Part shown: in pieces, positions 1-9,071 of the stretch
How positions within the stretch are numbered: the first letter of the stretch is position 1
How the letters are laid out: each line of letters begins with the position of its first letter
Source: Ectothiorhodospiraceae bacterium WFHF3C12
GTDB lineage: Bacteria > Pseudomonadota > Gammaproteobacteria > Nitrococcales > Nitrococcaceae
Assembly (NCBI GenBank): GCA_013519935.1
Contig: JACDUA010000010.1
Coordinates: 1-64,000 of the forward strand
Direction: 5' to 3'
Length of the DNA: 64,000 nucleotides
Made by a program: the position numbers and the translations under genes
The notes under the pieces: generated by a model
What the model was told of the DNA's origin: nothing
Databases searched by the model: none
Seen by the model: the letters and a program-made list of their open reading frames with translations, nothing else

Positions 1-597
1 TCATCCGCACGGCAGCCGCGGGCTGAGCAGGCCCACTCGCCCCAGCCCGCGCGGCCGCGGCCGGCAAGCGAGAACTCGACCGCGGGGAATGGCACGGTCC
101 CTTCCGCCGCGGTGGAGGAACCGCGTGTCGGGCCGGTCGAGGCCGAGCCCGAGCAGCAGTCCGAGGTCGCCGTGGCGGAGGAGCCGTTTCCCCCGCAAGC
201 CGCCGACGCTGACGAGAGCGGCCAGTGGTGGGCGGAGGTCGCCGCCGCACTGCCGCTGTCCGGCATGGCCCACGCGCTCGCTCTGCATTGCCAGTGGCTG
301 GAGCGCAACGGCGATCGTGTGCGGCTGCGGATCGGGCCGGGTCATGATCATCTGCTCAACCGCAGCATGAGCCAGCGGCTGGAGGCGGCGCTCAGCGAGC
401 ACATGGGGCAGAAGCTGGAGCTGGAACTGGAGGTGGCGGAGGTCAGCGCGCCGACGCCGGCGGATATCATGGCCGCCCAGGACGCCCGGCGCCGCCGCGA
501 CGCCGAGGAATCCATACATTCCGACCCCAATATCTCGGCGCTGCGCGACGCCTTCGACGCGGAGCTGCTGCCCGACTCCATTGAACCACTGAACTGA
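1..597 (+). CDS. dnaX: DNA polymerase III subunit gamma/tau, C-terminal part (partial at window edge)
   Basis: The reading frame is open from the first base to a TGA at 595-597, so the gene starts outside the window and only about 198 residues are seen. The first ~65 residues are a Pro/Ala/Glu-rich linker. Next comes a folded region beginning around W-W-A-E-V, with the motif [16 protein letters not shown], that resembles the tau domain V which contacts the polymerase alpha subunit in the clamp-loader/replisome complex. The AAA+ ATPase domain is not in view. Identity rests on this C-terminal domain and on the conserved order dnaX-ybaB-recR downstream. Whether a frameshifted gamma form exists cannot be judged here. 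Confidence 0.9.
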   Translation, partial: SSARQPRAEQAHSPQPARPRPASENSTAGNGTVPSAAVEEPRVGPVEAEPEQQSEVAVAEEPFPPQAADADESGQWWAEVAAALPLSGMAHALALHCQWLERNGDRVRLRIGPGHDHLLNRSMSQRLEAALSEHMGQKLELELEVAEVSAPTPADIMAAQDARRRRDAEESIHSDPNISALRDAFDAELLPDSIEPLN

Positions 598-653
598 AAC
601 CGGATATTGGTAATCCAATCCCCCGAACGGCCCAGTGCCAGGAGAGCGATGCG

Positions 654-974
654 ATGAAAGGCGGACTCGGCAACATGATGAAGCAGGCACAGAAGATGCA
701 GGAAAACCTGCAGAAGGCGCAGGAAGAGCTGGCGAACATGGAGATCACGGGGCAGGCCGGTGGCGGCATGGTCACGGTGGTCATGACCGGCCGTCACGAG
801 GTGCGGCGGGTATCCATCGACGAGAGCGTCTACGACGACCGCGAGATGGTCGAGGACCTGGTGGCGGCCGCCTTCAACGATGCCGCGCAGAAGCTCGAGA
901 AGGAGAGCCAGGAGCGCATGGAGTCCATGACCCAGGGCATGGGCCTGCCCCCGGGCATGAAGCTGCCGTTCTGA
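654..974 (+). CDS. ybaB: YbaB/EbfC family nucleoid-associated protein
   Basis: A 106-residue protein beginning [20 protein letters not shown], the typical amphipathic N-terminal helix of the YbaB/EbfC family. The middle contains the conserved [20 protein letters not shown] strand region and the end is the usual Met/Gly/Pro-rich tail ([12 protein letters not shown]). Family members are small dimers that bind DNA and coat the nucleoid. A GGAGAG ribosome site sits just upstream. The gene lies 56 bp after dnaX and 24 bp before recR, the classic dnaX-ybaB-recR operon, which supports both identity and start. Confidence 0.96.
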   Translation: MKGGLGNMMKQAQKMQENLQKAQEELANMEITGQAGGGMVTVVMTGRHEVRRVSIDESVYDDREMVEDLVAAAFNDAAQKLEKESQERMESMTQGMGLPPGMKLPF

Positions 975-998
975 TCCGTGGCCGCGGGGCACCGTTGA

Positions 999-1598
999 AT
1001 GGCGTTTTCACCGCTCATTGACGAGCTGATCGAGGCGTTGCGCTGCCTTCCGGGCGTCGGGCCAAAGTCGGCCCAGCGCATGGCTTTCCATCTGCTCCAA
1101 CGCGACCGCGATGGCGCCCGGCGGCTGGCGGGCGCTCTGGAGCAGGCGGCGGATCAGGTCAGTGCCTGCCGGGAGTGCCGGATCCTCACCGAGCAGGAGC
1201 GCTGCTCGATCTGCGCAAGCAGCCGCCGGGATCGCGGGATGCTGTGCATCGTGGAGAGCCCGGCCGATGTGCACGCCCTGGATGCGGCGACGGATTACGG
1301 CGGGGTCTACTTCGTTCTCAACGGCCGATTGTCGCCTCTGGACGGCGTCGGTCCCGCTGAGCTGGGCCTGGACCAGCTGGAGCGGCGATTCGAGAGCGGC
1401 GAGGTCAGGGAGATCATCCTGGCCACGAACCCGACCGTTGAGGGGGAAGCCACCGCCCACTATATCGCGGAGCTCGCCCGCGGTTTCGGCATTGGTGTGT
1501 CGCGCATCGCCCACGGGGTGCCGGTTGGCGGCGAGCTTGAGTACGTGGACAGCGGCACGCTGTCCCATGCCTTCGCCGGGCGCCGGGAGTACCAGTAA
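999..1598 (+). CDS. recR: Recombination mediator protein RecR
   Basis: A 199-residue protein, the normal RecR length. The N-terminal helix-hairpin-helix reads [21 protein letters not shown] four-cysteine zinc finger follows (ACRECR ... CSICAS). The Toprim domain contains [12 protein letters not shown] and the conserved [18 protein letters not shown]. RecR works with RecF and RecO to load RecA on SSB-coated single-stranded DNA during gap repair. It is third in the dnaX-ybaB-recR operon and a HIT-family gene follows 8 bp later, so the operon probably continues. Confidence 0.97.
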   Translation: MAFSPLIDELIEALRCLPGVGPKSAQRMAFHLLQRDRDGARRLAGALEQAADQVSACRECRILTEQERCSICASSRRDRGMLCIVESPADVHALDAATDYGGVYFVLNGRLSPLDGVGPAELGLDQLERRFESGEVREIILATNPTVEGEATAHYIAELARGFGIGVSRIAHGVPVGGELEYVDSGTLSHAFAGRREYQ

Positions 1599-1606
1599 GG
1601 CGGGGA

Positions 1607-1957
1607 GTGACCGTGAGCGAATGTGTTTTCTGCCGAATCGCGGAAGGCCGGGCGAGTGCGACCATCCTGCATGAGGATGACCAGCTACTGGCCTTTCGGG
1701 ATATCAACCCCCAGGCGCCCACGCATATCCTGGTGATTCCCAGGGAACACGTGCGCACGCTCGACGACCTGGAGGACAGGCACGCGGAGATTGTCGGCCG
1801 CATGCATTTGGTCGCGCAGCAGGTCGCCCGGGAACTGGGCATCGCCGAGGACGGCTATCGCACGGTGTTCAATTGCAGGGCTGCCGCGGGGCAGTCGGTC
1901 TTCCACATCCACCTGCACCTGCTGGGCGGGCGCCGCATGCACTGGCCGCCGGGCTGA
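1607..1957 (+). CDS. HIT domain nucleotide hydrolase (HinT-like)
   Basis: A 116-residue histidine-triad protein. The N-terminal CVFCRIAEG carries the two cysteines common in bacterial HinT proteins, the middle has the substrate pocket PTHILVIPREH, and the signature HIHLHLL (HxHxHxx) lies near the C-terminus. HinT proteins hydrolyse purine nucleoside phosphoramidates and acyl-adenylates. The start is a GTG at 1607 behind AAGGCGGGG; an in-frame GTG at 1613 is the alternative. It follows recR by 8 bp and is probably cotranscribed. Confidence 0.93.
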   Translation: MTVSECVFCRIAEGRASATILHEDDQLLAFRDINPQAPTHILVIPREHVRTLDDLEDRHAEIVGRMHLVAQQVARELGIAEDGYRTVFNCRAAAGQSVFHIHLHLLGGRRMHWPPG

Positions 1958-2429
1958 CCCCGGGGATCGGCGCGGCTTGCAGGGCCACCGAGCCCCCGTG
2001 GCTTTGATGGCCGTCCCCGCGGGGACGCGCCTCCCACCACCCGTCCGGTGCCGCATTGGCTTGCCGACTGCCATGGGAGCGGCGGTCCCACCGGGATTCG
2101 AGGTTTGACCCTATCAGGAAATCGCGCCGGGGTCGGCGCTCCCACGGAGCCTTGATTGAGGGCGTGCCGGAATTTCCGGATAGGGGCGGTGCGAGCCGGA
2201 GTGCCTTCGAATGCCCTCGCCGCGAGGTTGGCCCCCCATAATTCAGCTGATTGCATCCGGGCTTGTGGTCTGTTGCGGGAGGCGCGTCCTCGCGGCGACA
2301 CGCGAGCGGGTAGGGTGCGAGTGCGAAGCGCACTCCACCGCCTGGATCCCCGATCGGAACGGTGGATCACGACTGACGCCCAATCCAGCCTGCGGGGGCG
2401 ATTGGATGCCGCCAGCTGCGTGGGCCGCG
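1958..2429. repeat. Gene-free spacer with degenerate REP-like repeats
   Basis: No convincing gene lies in this 470 bp. It contains diverged copies of the family that forms an array near 9.1-9.4 kb: CCCCGCGGGGACGCGCCTCCCAC near 2017-2039, a GGGAGCGGCGGTCCCACC piece near 2074-2091, and the opposite orientation GGGAGGCGCGTCCTCGCGGCGAC near 2278-2300. The copies are imperfect and partly inverted. Both neighbours (HIT gene and rsgA) end here, so the spacer is a convergent 3' junction. Confidence 0.6.
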
Positions 2430-3338
2430 CTACCCGGGTCGGACCTCGGCCAGCAGTTTCTGGAAGCTCGCGAGGCGCTCCGGCAGTATCTCGCCCTTGG
2501 CCAGGGCCTGCTTTACCGCGCAACCCGGTTCCGCGTCGTGCCGGCAGTTGGCAAAGCGACAGGCATTGAGGTAGGGCGTGAGGTCCGGGAAGGCCGCCAG
2601 CAGCGTTTCCCGGTCCATGTGATCCAGCCGGAAATTGCGGATGCCGGGGGAGTCGATGAGCTGCCCGCCGCCGGGCAGATGGAAGAGCGTCGTCGCCGTC
2701 GTGGTATGGCGGCCGTGTCCGCTGGCCTCGGAGAGCGCGTTGATGCGAACCTCCAGGTCCGGAATGAGCGTCTCCAGCAGCGATGACTTGCCCACCCCGG
2801 AATGGCCCACCAGGATGGCGGTCTCGTCGGCGAGCTTCCCCCGCAGCCAGTCCAGGTTGGTACCGTGTTTGACGCTGCCGGCCCTGCCGGGCATGCCGAG
2901 GCCGGCGTAGCGACGGAGCAGGGCGTCCGGATCGGGGAGCTCCGGGTGCGGCAGCAGATCCGCTTTGTTGACCCACAACACAGCGCGGGCATGGAGATGC
3001 GTGGCCAGGACGAGGTAGCGGTCGATGAGCCCCGTGTCGATACCGGGCTCCGGCGCCACCACCAAGACGAGCAGGGTGACATTGGCGGCCAGCGGCCGCG
3101 GCCGTCCCCGGAAGTCCGGTCGTTCGAGAAGCGAGCGCCGTGGCCGGATGGATTCAACGACGCCGCCGGAGTCGCTGACCCACCGCCACCGGACGCGGTC
3201 GCCGCACACGGGCCGCGGCTGGTTGCGTCGATGATGGCAGAGCACCAGGGCGCCGTCGGTTGTCTCCACGAGACTGGCGTTGCCGTGGCTGACGGTGACC
3301 AGGCCATCCCGGGGCTTGTCGGGGGGTGGGGCGTTCAT
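2430..3338 (-). CDS. rsgA: Ribosome small-subunit-dependent GTPase RsgA
   Basis: A 302-residue protein with the circularly permuted GTPase order typical of RsgA/YjeQ: NKAD (residues 124-127, G4) comes before GHSGVGKS (178-185, G1) and DSPG (229-232, G3). An N-terminal OB-fold region precedes them. The C-terminal zinc-binding site has C260, C265, H267 and C273. RsgA binds the 30S subunit late in maturation and releases RbfA. The gene is divergent from orn, 106 bp apart; the rsgA-orn neighbourhood is common in Gammaproteobacteria. Confidence 0.96.
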   Translation of the reverse strand: MNAPPPDKPRDGLVTVSHGNASLVETTDGALVLCHHRRNQPRPVCGDRVRWRWVSDSGGVVESIRPRRSLLERPDFRGRPRPLAANVTLLVLVVAPEPGIDTGLIDRYLVLATHLHARAVLWVNKADLLPHPELPDPDALLRRYAGLGMPGRAGSVKHGTNLDWLRGKLADETAILVGHSGVGKSSLLETLIPDLEVRINALSEASGHGRHTTTATTLFHLPGGGQLIDSPGIRNFRLDHMDRETLLAAFPDLTPYLNACRFANCRHDAEPGCAVKQALAKGEILPERLASFQKLLAEVRPG

Positions 3339-3444
3339 GTGCCCGCAAGCTTATCCGCCGAGCGGCCGGCGCTCAACGGAGGCCGGCGAGCATGCGGCGT
3401 CTGGTAGAATTCGGGTTTTGCGTCTAAAGCCTGCAGGAGCCCCA

Positions 3445-3993
3445 ATGGCCCAAGCCGCGAGCAATCTTGTCTGGATCGACCTGGAAATGACCGGTCTAGA
3501 TACCGATAACGACCAGATCATAGAGATCGCCACCATCGTCACCGATGCCGAGCTCAACGTCCTCGCCGAGGGGCCGGTCCTCGCCATCCACCAGAGCGAT
3601 CCCGTCCTGGCCGGGATGGACGAGTGGAATACCACCCAGCACGGCAAGTCCGGGTTGATCGAGCGCGTCCGCCACAGCGAAATCGACGAGGCGGAGGCCG
3701 AGCGCCGGACGCTGGCGTTCCTGCGGGAATGGGTGCCCGAACGCGCGTCGCCCATGTGCGGTAACAGCATCTGCCAGGACCGCCGGTTCCTGCACCGCTG
3801 CATGCCCGAGCTGGAACAGTACTTCCACTACCGCAACCTGGATGTCAGCACGCTGAAGGAGCTGGCCAAGCGCTGGGCGCCGGACATCCTGCCCGGCTTC
3901 GCGAAGGCGGCCACCCACCGCGCCCTCGACGATATCCGCGAATCCATCGCCGAGCTGCAGTTCTACCGGGAGAATTTCCTGGCCGTGCCTTGA
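3445..3993 (+). CDS. orn: Oligoribonuclease
   Basis: A 182-residue DEDDh exonuclease, full length for the family. The motifs are [10 protein letters not shown] (first Asp and Glu), [11 protein letters not shown] (second Asp), and [11 protein letters not shown] carrying the catalytic His and last Asp. Orn degrades two- to five-nucleotide RNA ends. In bacteria using c-di-GMP it also clears pGpG, which may matter here because this window also holds a pel operon and a diguanylate cyclase. The ATG at 3445 is chosen over upstream in-frame starts because AGGAG lies 6 bp before it and homologues begin here. Confidence 0.97.
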   Translation: MAQAASNLVWIDLEMTGLDTDNDQIIEIATIVTDAELNVLAEGPVLAIHQSDPVLAGMDEWNTTQHGKSGLIERVRHSEIDEAEAERRTLAFLREWVPERASPMCGNSICQDRRFLHRCMPELEQYFHYRNLDVSTLKELAKRWAPDILPGFAKAATHRALDDIRESIAELQFYRENFLAVP

Positions 3994-3995
3994 TG

Positions 3996-4291
3996 GCCTC
4001 ACGCCAAGGCGCGAAGGCGCTAAGGTGTTGTGTAGAGATCGTCCGGGGAACTGAATGCGTTGGGGCTGCCAGCTGATCTCCCCGGTATGGCTGCTTCGCC
4101 AACGGTACGACCGGCAACCTGTAGGAGCGCCGCAAGGCGCGATCCGCACGGTGCCGGTGCCAGGTCGATCGCGCCTTGCGGCGCTCCTACAGGTGCATTC
4201 TCGTCACGAAGGCGCTTGCCGATCCCGACTGGCGACGTCATGACGTGGTTCCGCGCCAACAACCTGCCGCCTTCGCGCCTTGGCGTGAGGC
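3996..4291. repeat. Nested inverted repeats between orn and the glc operon
   Basis: This gene-free 310 bp spacer holds two nested perfect inverted repeats. The outer arms are 24 bp (3996-4019, GCCTCACGCCAAGGCGCGAA..., and 4268-4291). The inner arms are 27 bp (4118-4144, CCTGTAGGAGCGCCGCAAGG..., and 4167-4193) around a 22 bp loop. The core words resemble intergenic repeats of many GC-rich proteobacteria. orn and the sulfurtransferase gene converge on this spacer, so the inner hairpin could act as a bidirectional transcription barrier; no U-tract follows it. Confidence 0.7.
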
Positions 4292-4304
4292 TGTCGAACC
4301 CGAG

Positions 4305-5129
4305 TCAGTCAGTCTCCACCGGCAGGTCTTCGTCATTGCCCCATTCGGACCAGGAACCGGCATAACCGCGCACCCGCTCGAAGCCCAGGTGCTTGAGCAT
4401 GATGTAGGTGTGCGCCGAGCGGTGATGGGTCTGGCAGTGGGTGATGACTTCCTTGTCCGGTGTAATGCCAAGGTCGGCGAGCATGGCCTGGAGCTTGTCG
4501 TCGGGCAGGAATCGCAGGTTCCGGCCCCGGTCCATGGTCTGCAGCCATTCCAGATTCACCGCGCCCGGGATGTGGCCGCCGCGCTGGGCGCGGACATCCT
4601 CGCCGCGGTATTCGGCCGGCGAGCGCGCATCCAGAATCGCGACGCCCTCGTCGCCGAGATGTTGGAGGACGTAATCGCGGTCCGCGAGTACCTCGTCGTT
4701 GCGGATCTTCGCCTGATATTTGGAGGGCGTGGGTTCCACGTCGCCGGCCTCCAGCGGGTGATCCTCCTCGGCCCAGCTGTGCAGCCCCCCGTTGAGCAGG
4801 GAAAGGCCCTCGTGGCCGAGTGCGTCCAGCGTCCAGAGCAACCGTGAGGCGCGGCCGTTGCCTTCGTCGTCATAGGCGACCACGTGGTTCTCGGGTGTGA
4901 GGCCGATGCCGGACAGCACCGCGCTGAGAGTCTCTTCGTCCGGCAGCATGCCCATGGCGGGGGGATCCTTTTGGATGATCCGCGCATAAGGCAGGTTTAC
5001 CGCGCCGGGGACGTGCATCTGCAGGAAGGTCTCACGCTGGGAGAGATCGACGATGAGTAGACGGCTGTCGCCCAGATGTCTGACCAGTTCCTCGGGTTCC
5101 ACAAGCAACGGCAGCAACGGCTCGGTCAT
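4305..5129 (-). CDS. Sulfurtransferase with two rhodanese domains
   Basis: A 274-residue tandem rhodanese. The C-terminal domain carries the active-site loop THCQTHHRSAH with the catalytic cysteine; the N-terminal domain has YDDEGNGRASR at the same place and so is the usual inactive half. RGGHIPGAVNLEW is the CH2A-like motif. Such enzymes move sulfane sulfur from thiosulfate or mercaptopyruvate to acceptors such as cyanide or thiols. It begins 3 bp after glcF ends and shares its strand, making it the last gene of the glcDEF operon. The loop does not match CG[S/T]GVT of mercaptopyruvate-specific SseA, so substrate is left open. Confidence 0.88.
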   Translation of the reverse strand: MTEPLLPLLVEPEELVRHLGDSRLLIVDLSQRETFLQMHVPGAVNLPYARIIQKDPPAMGMLPDEETLSAVLSGIGLTPENHVVAYDDEGNGRASRLLWTLDALGHEGLSLLNGGLHSWAEEDHPLEAGDVEPTPSKYQAKIRNDEVLADRDYVLQHLGDEGVAILDARSPAEYRGEDVRAQRGGHIPGAVNLEWLQTMDRGRNLRFLPDDKLQAMLADLGITPDKEVITHCQTHHRSAHTYIMLKHLGFERVRGYAGSWSEWGNDEDLPVETD

Positions 5130-5132
5130 CGT

Positions 5133-6371
5133 CTATTCCTGTTCCTCGTTCGCGGGTAGGGGCCGGGCCGAGACCAGCTCCAGCCAGTGGCGGACCGGTA
5201 TGCTCGCCCCTTCGCTGAGATGGGTCAAGCAGCCGATGTTGGCCGTCGCGATGACCTCCGGCTCGTGGGCCTGGAGGTTACGCAGTTTGTCCGTCTTGAG
5301 CCGCTGCGCCATTTCCGGCTGCAGGATGGAATAGGTGCCGGCCGAGCCACAGCAGATGTGCGGGTCGGCCACCGGCACCACCTCGAAGCCGATCTCCCGC
5401 AGCAGTGCTTCCACGCGACCGCCCAGTCCCAGGCCGTGCTGCAGGGTGCACGGGCTCTGAAACGCCACCCGAAGGGGGGCATCCGGCGCGGGCGCCAGAC
5501 GGTCGGCGCCGTTGGCCAGGAACTCCACCGGGTCCATGCAAAGGGCGCTGATGCGCTCGGCGCGTTCGGCATAGGCGGCATCGTCGCGAAGCAGCCGGCC
5601 ATAATCCTTGACCTGGGTGCCGCAGCCGCTGGCGTTGACGATGATGGCGTCGACCCCCTGCTCCACGTGGGGCCACCACGCGTCGATGTTGCGCCGGATC
5701 AATTCCCGTGCCTCGGCCGGCGCCCCCAGATGCTGACTGACGGCGCCGCAGCAGACCGATGCCGGTGTCCGGATCACCTGGATGCCCAGCTCGTCGAGCA
5801 AGCGTGCCGTCGCCGGGTTGATGGGCGGAGACAGGCTTGGCTGTACGCAGCCTTCGAGCATCAGAACCTTGCGGTCGTGGGAGCGGTCCGGCCAGGCCGG
5901 CGCCTTCCGGCGAGGCGGCACCTTGCCGCGCAGATTCGCGGGCAGGATGCCGCGGACCACCCGCCCGGCGCCGAGCAGGGTGGCGAACAGCCGCCGCCGG
6001 GGCATCAGGTAGCGTAGACCCGTCCTCAGGAATCGCCCGCGCCAGCTGCGGCGCACGCGGGCTTCCACCAGCTCGCGGCCGATGTCCGCCAGCCGTCCGT
6101 ACTCGACGCCCGAGGGGCAGGTCGTTTCGCAGGCGCGGCAGGTCAGGCATCGGTCGAGATGGAGCTGGATGCTCTCGGTCGGTTCCGCGCCTTCCAGGAC
6201 CTGCTTGACCTGGTAGATCCTGCCCCGCGGGCTGTCCAGCTCGTCGCCCAGGATCCGGTAGGTGGGACAGTTGGCCAGGCAGAATCCGCAGTGCGTGCAC
6301 TTGCGCAGGATGCTGTCGGCCTCCCGTCCCTCGGGGGTCTCGCGGATGAAGTCGGCTAGGTTGGTCTGCAT
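5133..6371 (-). CDS. glcF: Glycolate oxidase iron-sulfur subunit GlcF
   Basis: A 412-residue protein with two N-terminal 4Fe-4S motifs (CTHCGFCLANCP and CLTCRACETTCP) and two C-terminal CCG-type domains (VCCGAVSQHLG and CCGSAGTYSILQ). This is the GlcF arrangement. It carries electrons from the FAD subunits GlcD/GlcE to the respiratory chain during oxidation of glycolate to glyoxylate. It lies 24 bp after glcE and 3 bp before the sulfurtransferase gene in a four-gene operon. Confidence 0.95.
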   Translation of the reverse strand: MQTNLADFIRETPEGREADSILRKCTHCGFCLANCPTYRILGDELDSPRGRIYQVKQVLEGAEPTESIQLHLDRCLTCRACETTCPSGVEYGRLADIGRELVEARVRRSWRGRFLRTGLRYLMPRRRLFATLLGAGRVVRGILPANLRGKVPPRRKAPAWPDRSHDRKVLMLEGCVQPSLSPPINPATARLLDELGIQVIRTPASVCCGAVSQHLGAPAEARELIRRNIDAWWPHVEQGVDAIIVNASGCGTQVKDYGRLLRDDAAYAERAERISALCMDPVEFLANGADRLAPAPDAPLRVAFQSPCTLQHGLGLGGRVEALLREIGFEVVPVADPHICCGSAGTYSILQPEMAQRLKTDKLRNLQAHEPEVIATANIGCLTHLSEGASIPVRHWLELVSARPLPANEEQE

Positions 6372-6395
6372 AATCGCGTGTCGTCCACCGGGCTG

Positions 6396-7463
6396 TCACA
6401 GCCCGGCATACATGCGTCCTGGGTTGAGAATGCCCCGCGGATCCATGGCGTCCTTGATCCGCCGGTGCAGGGCCATCCGTGCCGGCGGCAACGGATGAAA
6501 AACGTCGGCGTCCCGGTCGCCGCCGCGGAACAGGGTCGCATGTCCGCCCAGCTCGGCCGCCCGCTCGCGTACGACCGTGGCCGACGACGCCGTTCTCAGC
6601 CAGGCCAGGGTGCCGCTCCACTCCAGGAGCATCGACCCCTCTACGTCCGGAGGCGGCGAGCCGGGCGGCAGGGCAACACGCCACAGCGGTTCATCGCCTT
6701 CGGTGAAGAATGCCAGCCGGTGGTCCCGCAGGTCCTGCCAGAAGCCCGGGGCATCGTCGATGCGCTCGCCGCCGATAATCCTGCTGGCGTGCTCCACGGC
6801 GGTGGGCTGACCGGAGAGCCTCACGTAAAGCCGGCCATCCAGGGCCGCGGTGCCGGAGACGGGCAGGCCGCCCCGCCACCAGTCTTCCACGCGGTCGTAA
6901 ATGGCCCCGGCGTCGGATTCCAGCACCATTGTGTGGTCGGCGGGCGGCCGTGGCAGGACCTTGAGCGATACTTCCAGCAATACGCCGAGAGTGCCCAGGG
7001 CACCGGCCATCAGGCGGGAAAGGTCATAGCCGGCGACGTTCTTCATCACTTCACCGCCGAAGCGAAGGGCATCGCCGCGACCGTTGACGCAGCGCACGCC
7101 CAGAACCATGTCCCGCGCGGCGCCGTAGTAGGCGCGCCGCGGCCCGGACAGACCCGCGGCTATGCAGCCGCCGAGGGTGGCGTTACCGGCGAACCGCGGC
7201 GGCTCGAAGGCCAGCATCTGGCGGTTCTCCGCCAGGGCGGATTCGATGTCGGCCAGCGGCGTTCCCGCCCGGGCGGTGAGGACCAGTTCGGTGGGCTCGT
7301 AGCCGACGATGCCGCGGTGGTCGCCGATCTCCAGGGTCTCGCCCTCGGGTGTCCGCCCGTAAAAGGCCTTGCTGCCGCCACCGACGATCTGTAGGGCATG
7401 GCCGCTGCCGAAGGCTTCGGCCACGCGGTCGGCGATCTCCGTGGTGCGGTCCCGTTCCGCCAC
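6396..7463 (-). CDS. glcE: Glycolate oxidase subunit GlcE (FAD-binding)
   Basis: A 355-residue FAD_binding_4 protein, shorter than GlcD as expected. The FAD loop reads QIVGGGSKAFYG and the second flavin region is NATLGGCIAAGLSGPRR. The start is a GTG at 7463 whose first base is the last base of the glcD stop codon (TAGTG), indicating translational coupling. The frame stays open further upstream inside glcD, but that extension is out-of-frame glcD sequence and was not used. The C-terminal HRRIKDAMDPRGILNPGRM is the usual oxidase C-terminal signature. Confidence 0.94.
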   Translation of the reverse strand: MAERDRTTEIADRVAEAFGSGHALQIVGGGSKAFYGRTPEGETLEIGDHRGIVGYEPTELVLTARAGTPLADIESALAENRQMLAFEPPRFAGNATLGGCIAAGLSGPRRAYYGAARDMVLGVRCVNGRGDALRFGGEVMKNVAGYDLSRLMAGALGTLGVLLEVSLKVLPRPPADHTMVLESDAGAIYDRVEDWWRGGLPVSGTAALDGRLYVRLSGQPTAVEHASRIIGGERIDDAPGFWQDLRDHRLAFFTEGDEPLWRVALPPGSPPPDVEGSMLLEWSGTLAWLRTASSATVVRERAAELGGHATLFRGGDRDADVFHPLPPARMALHRRIKDAMDPRGILNPGRMYAGL

Positions 7464-8962
7464 TAGAACCGCTCCAGCTCGGGGTGGGGCAGCTCGCCAG
7501 CGTGGACGTGCATCTTGCCGAACTCCGCGCAGCGGTTGAGGGTCGGCACGCCTTTGCCGGGATTGAGCAGCCGTTCGGGATCGAAAGCTTCCTTGACGGC
7601 GTGGAACTGGCGCAGCTCCAGCGTCTGGAACTGTACGCACATCTGGTTGATCTTCTCCGAGCCGACGCCGTGTTCGCCCGTGATGGTGCCGCCGACGCGA
7701 ACACATAGCTCCAGGATTTCACCGCCGAGCTCCTCGGCGCGGTCCATCTCACCGGGGACATTGGCGTCGAACAGGATCAGGGGATGGAGGTTGCCGTCGC
7801 CGGCGTGGAATACGTTGACGACGCCGAGCCCGTACTGCTCGCCCAGCTCGGCGATGCGCGTGAGCACGTTGGCCAGCTCCCGGCGGGGGATGGTGCCGTC
7901 CATGCAATAGTAATCCGGGGAGATGCGGCCCACGGCCGGAAAGGCGGCCTTGCGCCCGGCCCAGAAACGCTGCCGCTCGGCGTCGTCATGGGCCACGCGA
8001 ATCTCGGTTGCACCCTGGCGGGTCAGGATGTCCCGGACCCGTTCGACCAGGTCGGCCACCTCGTCCTCCGCACCGTCAAGCTCGCAGATCAGTATGGCGG
8101 CCGCCTCGGTGGGGTAGCCGGCTCCCACGAAGTCCTCCGCCGCCTGAATGGCCGGACCGTCCATCATCTCCAGGCCCGCGGGCACGACCCCTTCGCCGAT
8201 GATCGAGGCCACGGCCCGGCCGCCGGCGCCCACGTCATCGAAGCTGGCCAGCAGCACCTCCTTGGCGATTGGCTGCGGCAGCAGCTGCAGGGTGGCTTCC
8301 ACGACCACGCCCAGCATGCCCTCCGAGCCGATCATCAGCGCCATTAGGTCGTAGCCGGGGCTGTCCGGCGTCGTGCCGCCGACCTCCACCAGCTCGCCCT
8401 CCACGGTGACCACCCTGGCCGAGAGCACGTTGTGCACCGTCAGGCCATATTTGAGGCAGTGCACGCCGCCGGCATTCTCGGCGATGTTGCCGCCGATGCT
8501 GCAGGCGATCTGCGAGGATGGGTCCGGGGCGTAGTAGAGCCCGTATGGCGCCGCGGCCTCCGATACGGCCAGGTTGCGCACGCCGGGCTGGACGCGGGCC
8601 GTTCGGCGGCGGTCGTCGATCTCAAGGATGCGATTGAACTTGGCGAGGCTCAACAGGACGCCCTGGGGATGGGGCAGGGCGCCGCCGGACAGGCTGGTGC
8701 CCGCGCCCCGGGCAACCACCGGCACCCGCAACTCGTTGCAGACCCGCATCACGGCCTGCAGCTGCTCAACGTTTTCCGGGATCGCCACGACCAGCGGCAG
8801 CTGCTTGTAGGCCGACAGGCCGTCGCACTCGTAGGGCCGCAGGCCGGACTCGTGGACGATCAGCGATTCGCCGTCCAGATGCTCCCGTAGCCGGCCGAAT
8901 AGCACGTCGGCGTCCACGTCATATTGCGTGTCTTCCGGGCGGTAGTAGCTATGCGTGGACAT
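7463..8962 (-). CDS. glcD: Glycolate oxidase subunit GlcD (FAD-linked)
   Basis: A 499-residue flavoprotein, the expected size. The PCMH-type FAD domain contains VVARGAGTSLSGGALPH and SIGGNIAENAGG; the C-terminal FAD-oxidase domain contains VFHAGDGNLHPL and GTITGEHGVGSEK. GlcD is the catalytic subunit of glycolate (or lactate-like 2-hydroxyacid) dehydrogenase. It is the first gene of glcD-glcE-glcF-sulfurtransferase. The ATG at 8962 (MSTHSYYRPEDTQ) is chosen because the open frame further upstream runs into intergenic repeats. No GlcC-type regulator is adjacent. Confidence 0.95.
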   Translation of the reverse strand: MSTHSYYRPEDTQYDVDADVLFGRLREHLDGESLIVHESGLRPYECDGLSAYKQLPLVVAIPENVEQLQAVMRVCNELRVPVVARGAGTSLSGGALPHPQGVLLSLAKFNRILEIDDRRRTARVQPGVRNLAVSEAAAPYGLYYAPDPSSQIACSIGGNIAENAGGVHCLKYGLTVHNVLSARVVTVEGELVEVGGTTPDSPGYDLMALMIGSEGMLGVVVEATLQLLPQPIAKEVLLASFDDVGAGGRAVASIIGEGVVPAGLEMMDGPAIQAAEDFVGAGYPTEAAAILICELDGAEDEVADLVERVRDILTRQGATEIRVAHDDAERQRFWAGRKAAFPAVGRISPDYYCMDGTIPRRELANVLTRIAELGEQYGLGVVNVFHAGDGNLHPLILFDANVPGEMDRAEELGGEILELCVRVGGTITGEHGVGSEKINQMCVQFQTLELRQFHAVKEAFDPERLLNPGKGVPTLNRCAEFGKMHVHAGELPHPELERF

Positions 8963-9071
8963 GGGTGGGTCGCCGCGTTGGGATAACGCTTCGAGGGTAG
9001 CAGAGCAGCGGGTGCGTACAAAGCGGGAGATCGCGGTGTCACGGTCCAGAGGCGTATGGTCACCGGAGTCC

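Noticed and set aside
1855-2976. 373-codon minus-strand frame
   Set aside because: Crosses the HIT gene, repeat-rich spacer and rsgA out of frame; Arg/Pro-rich shadow.
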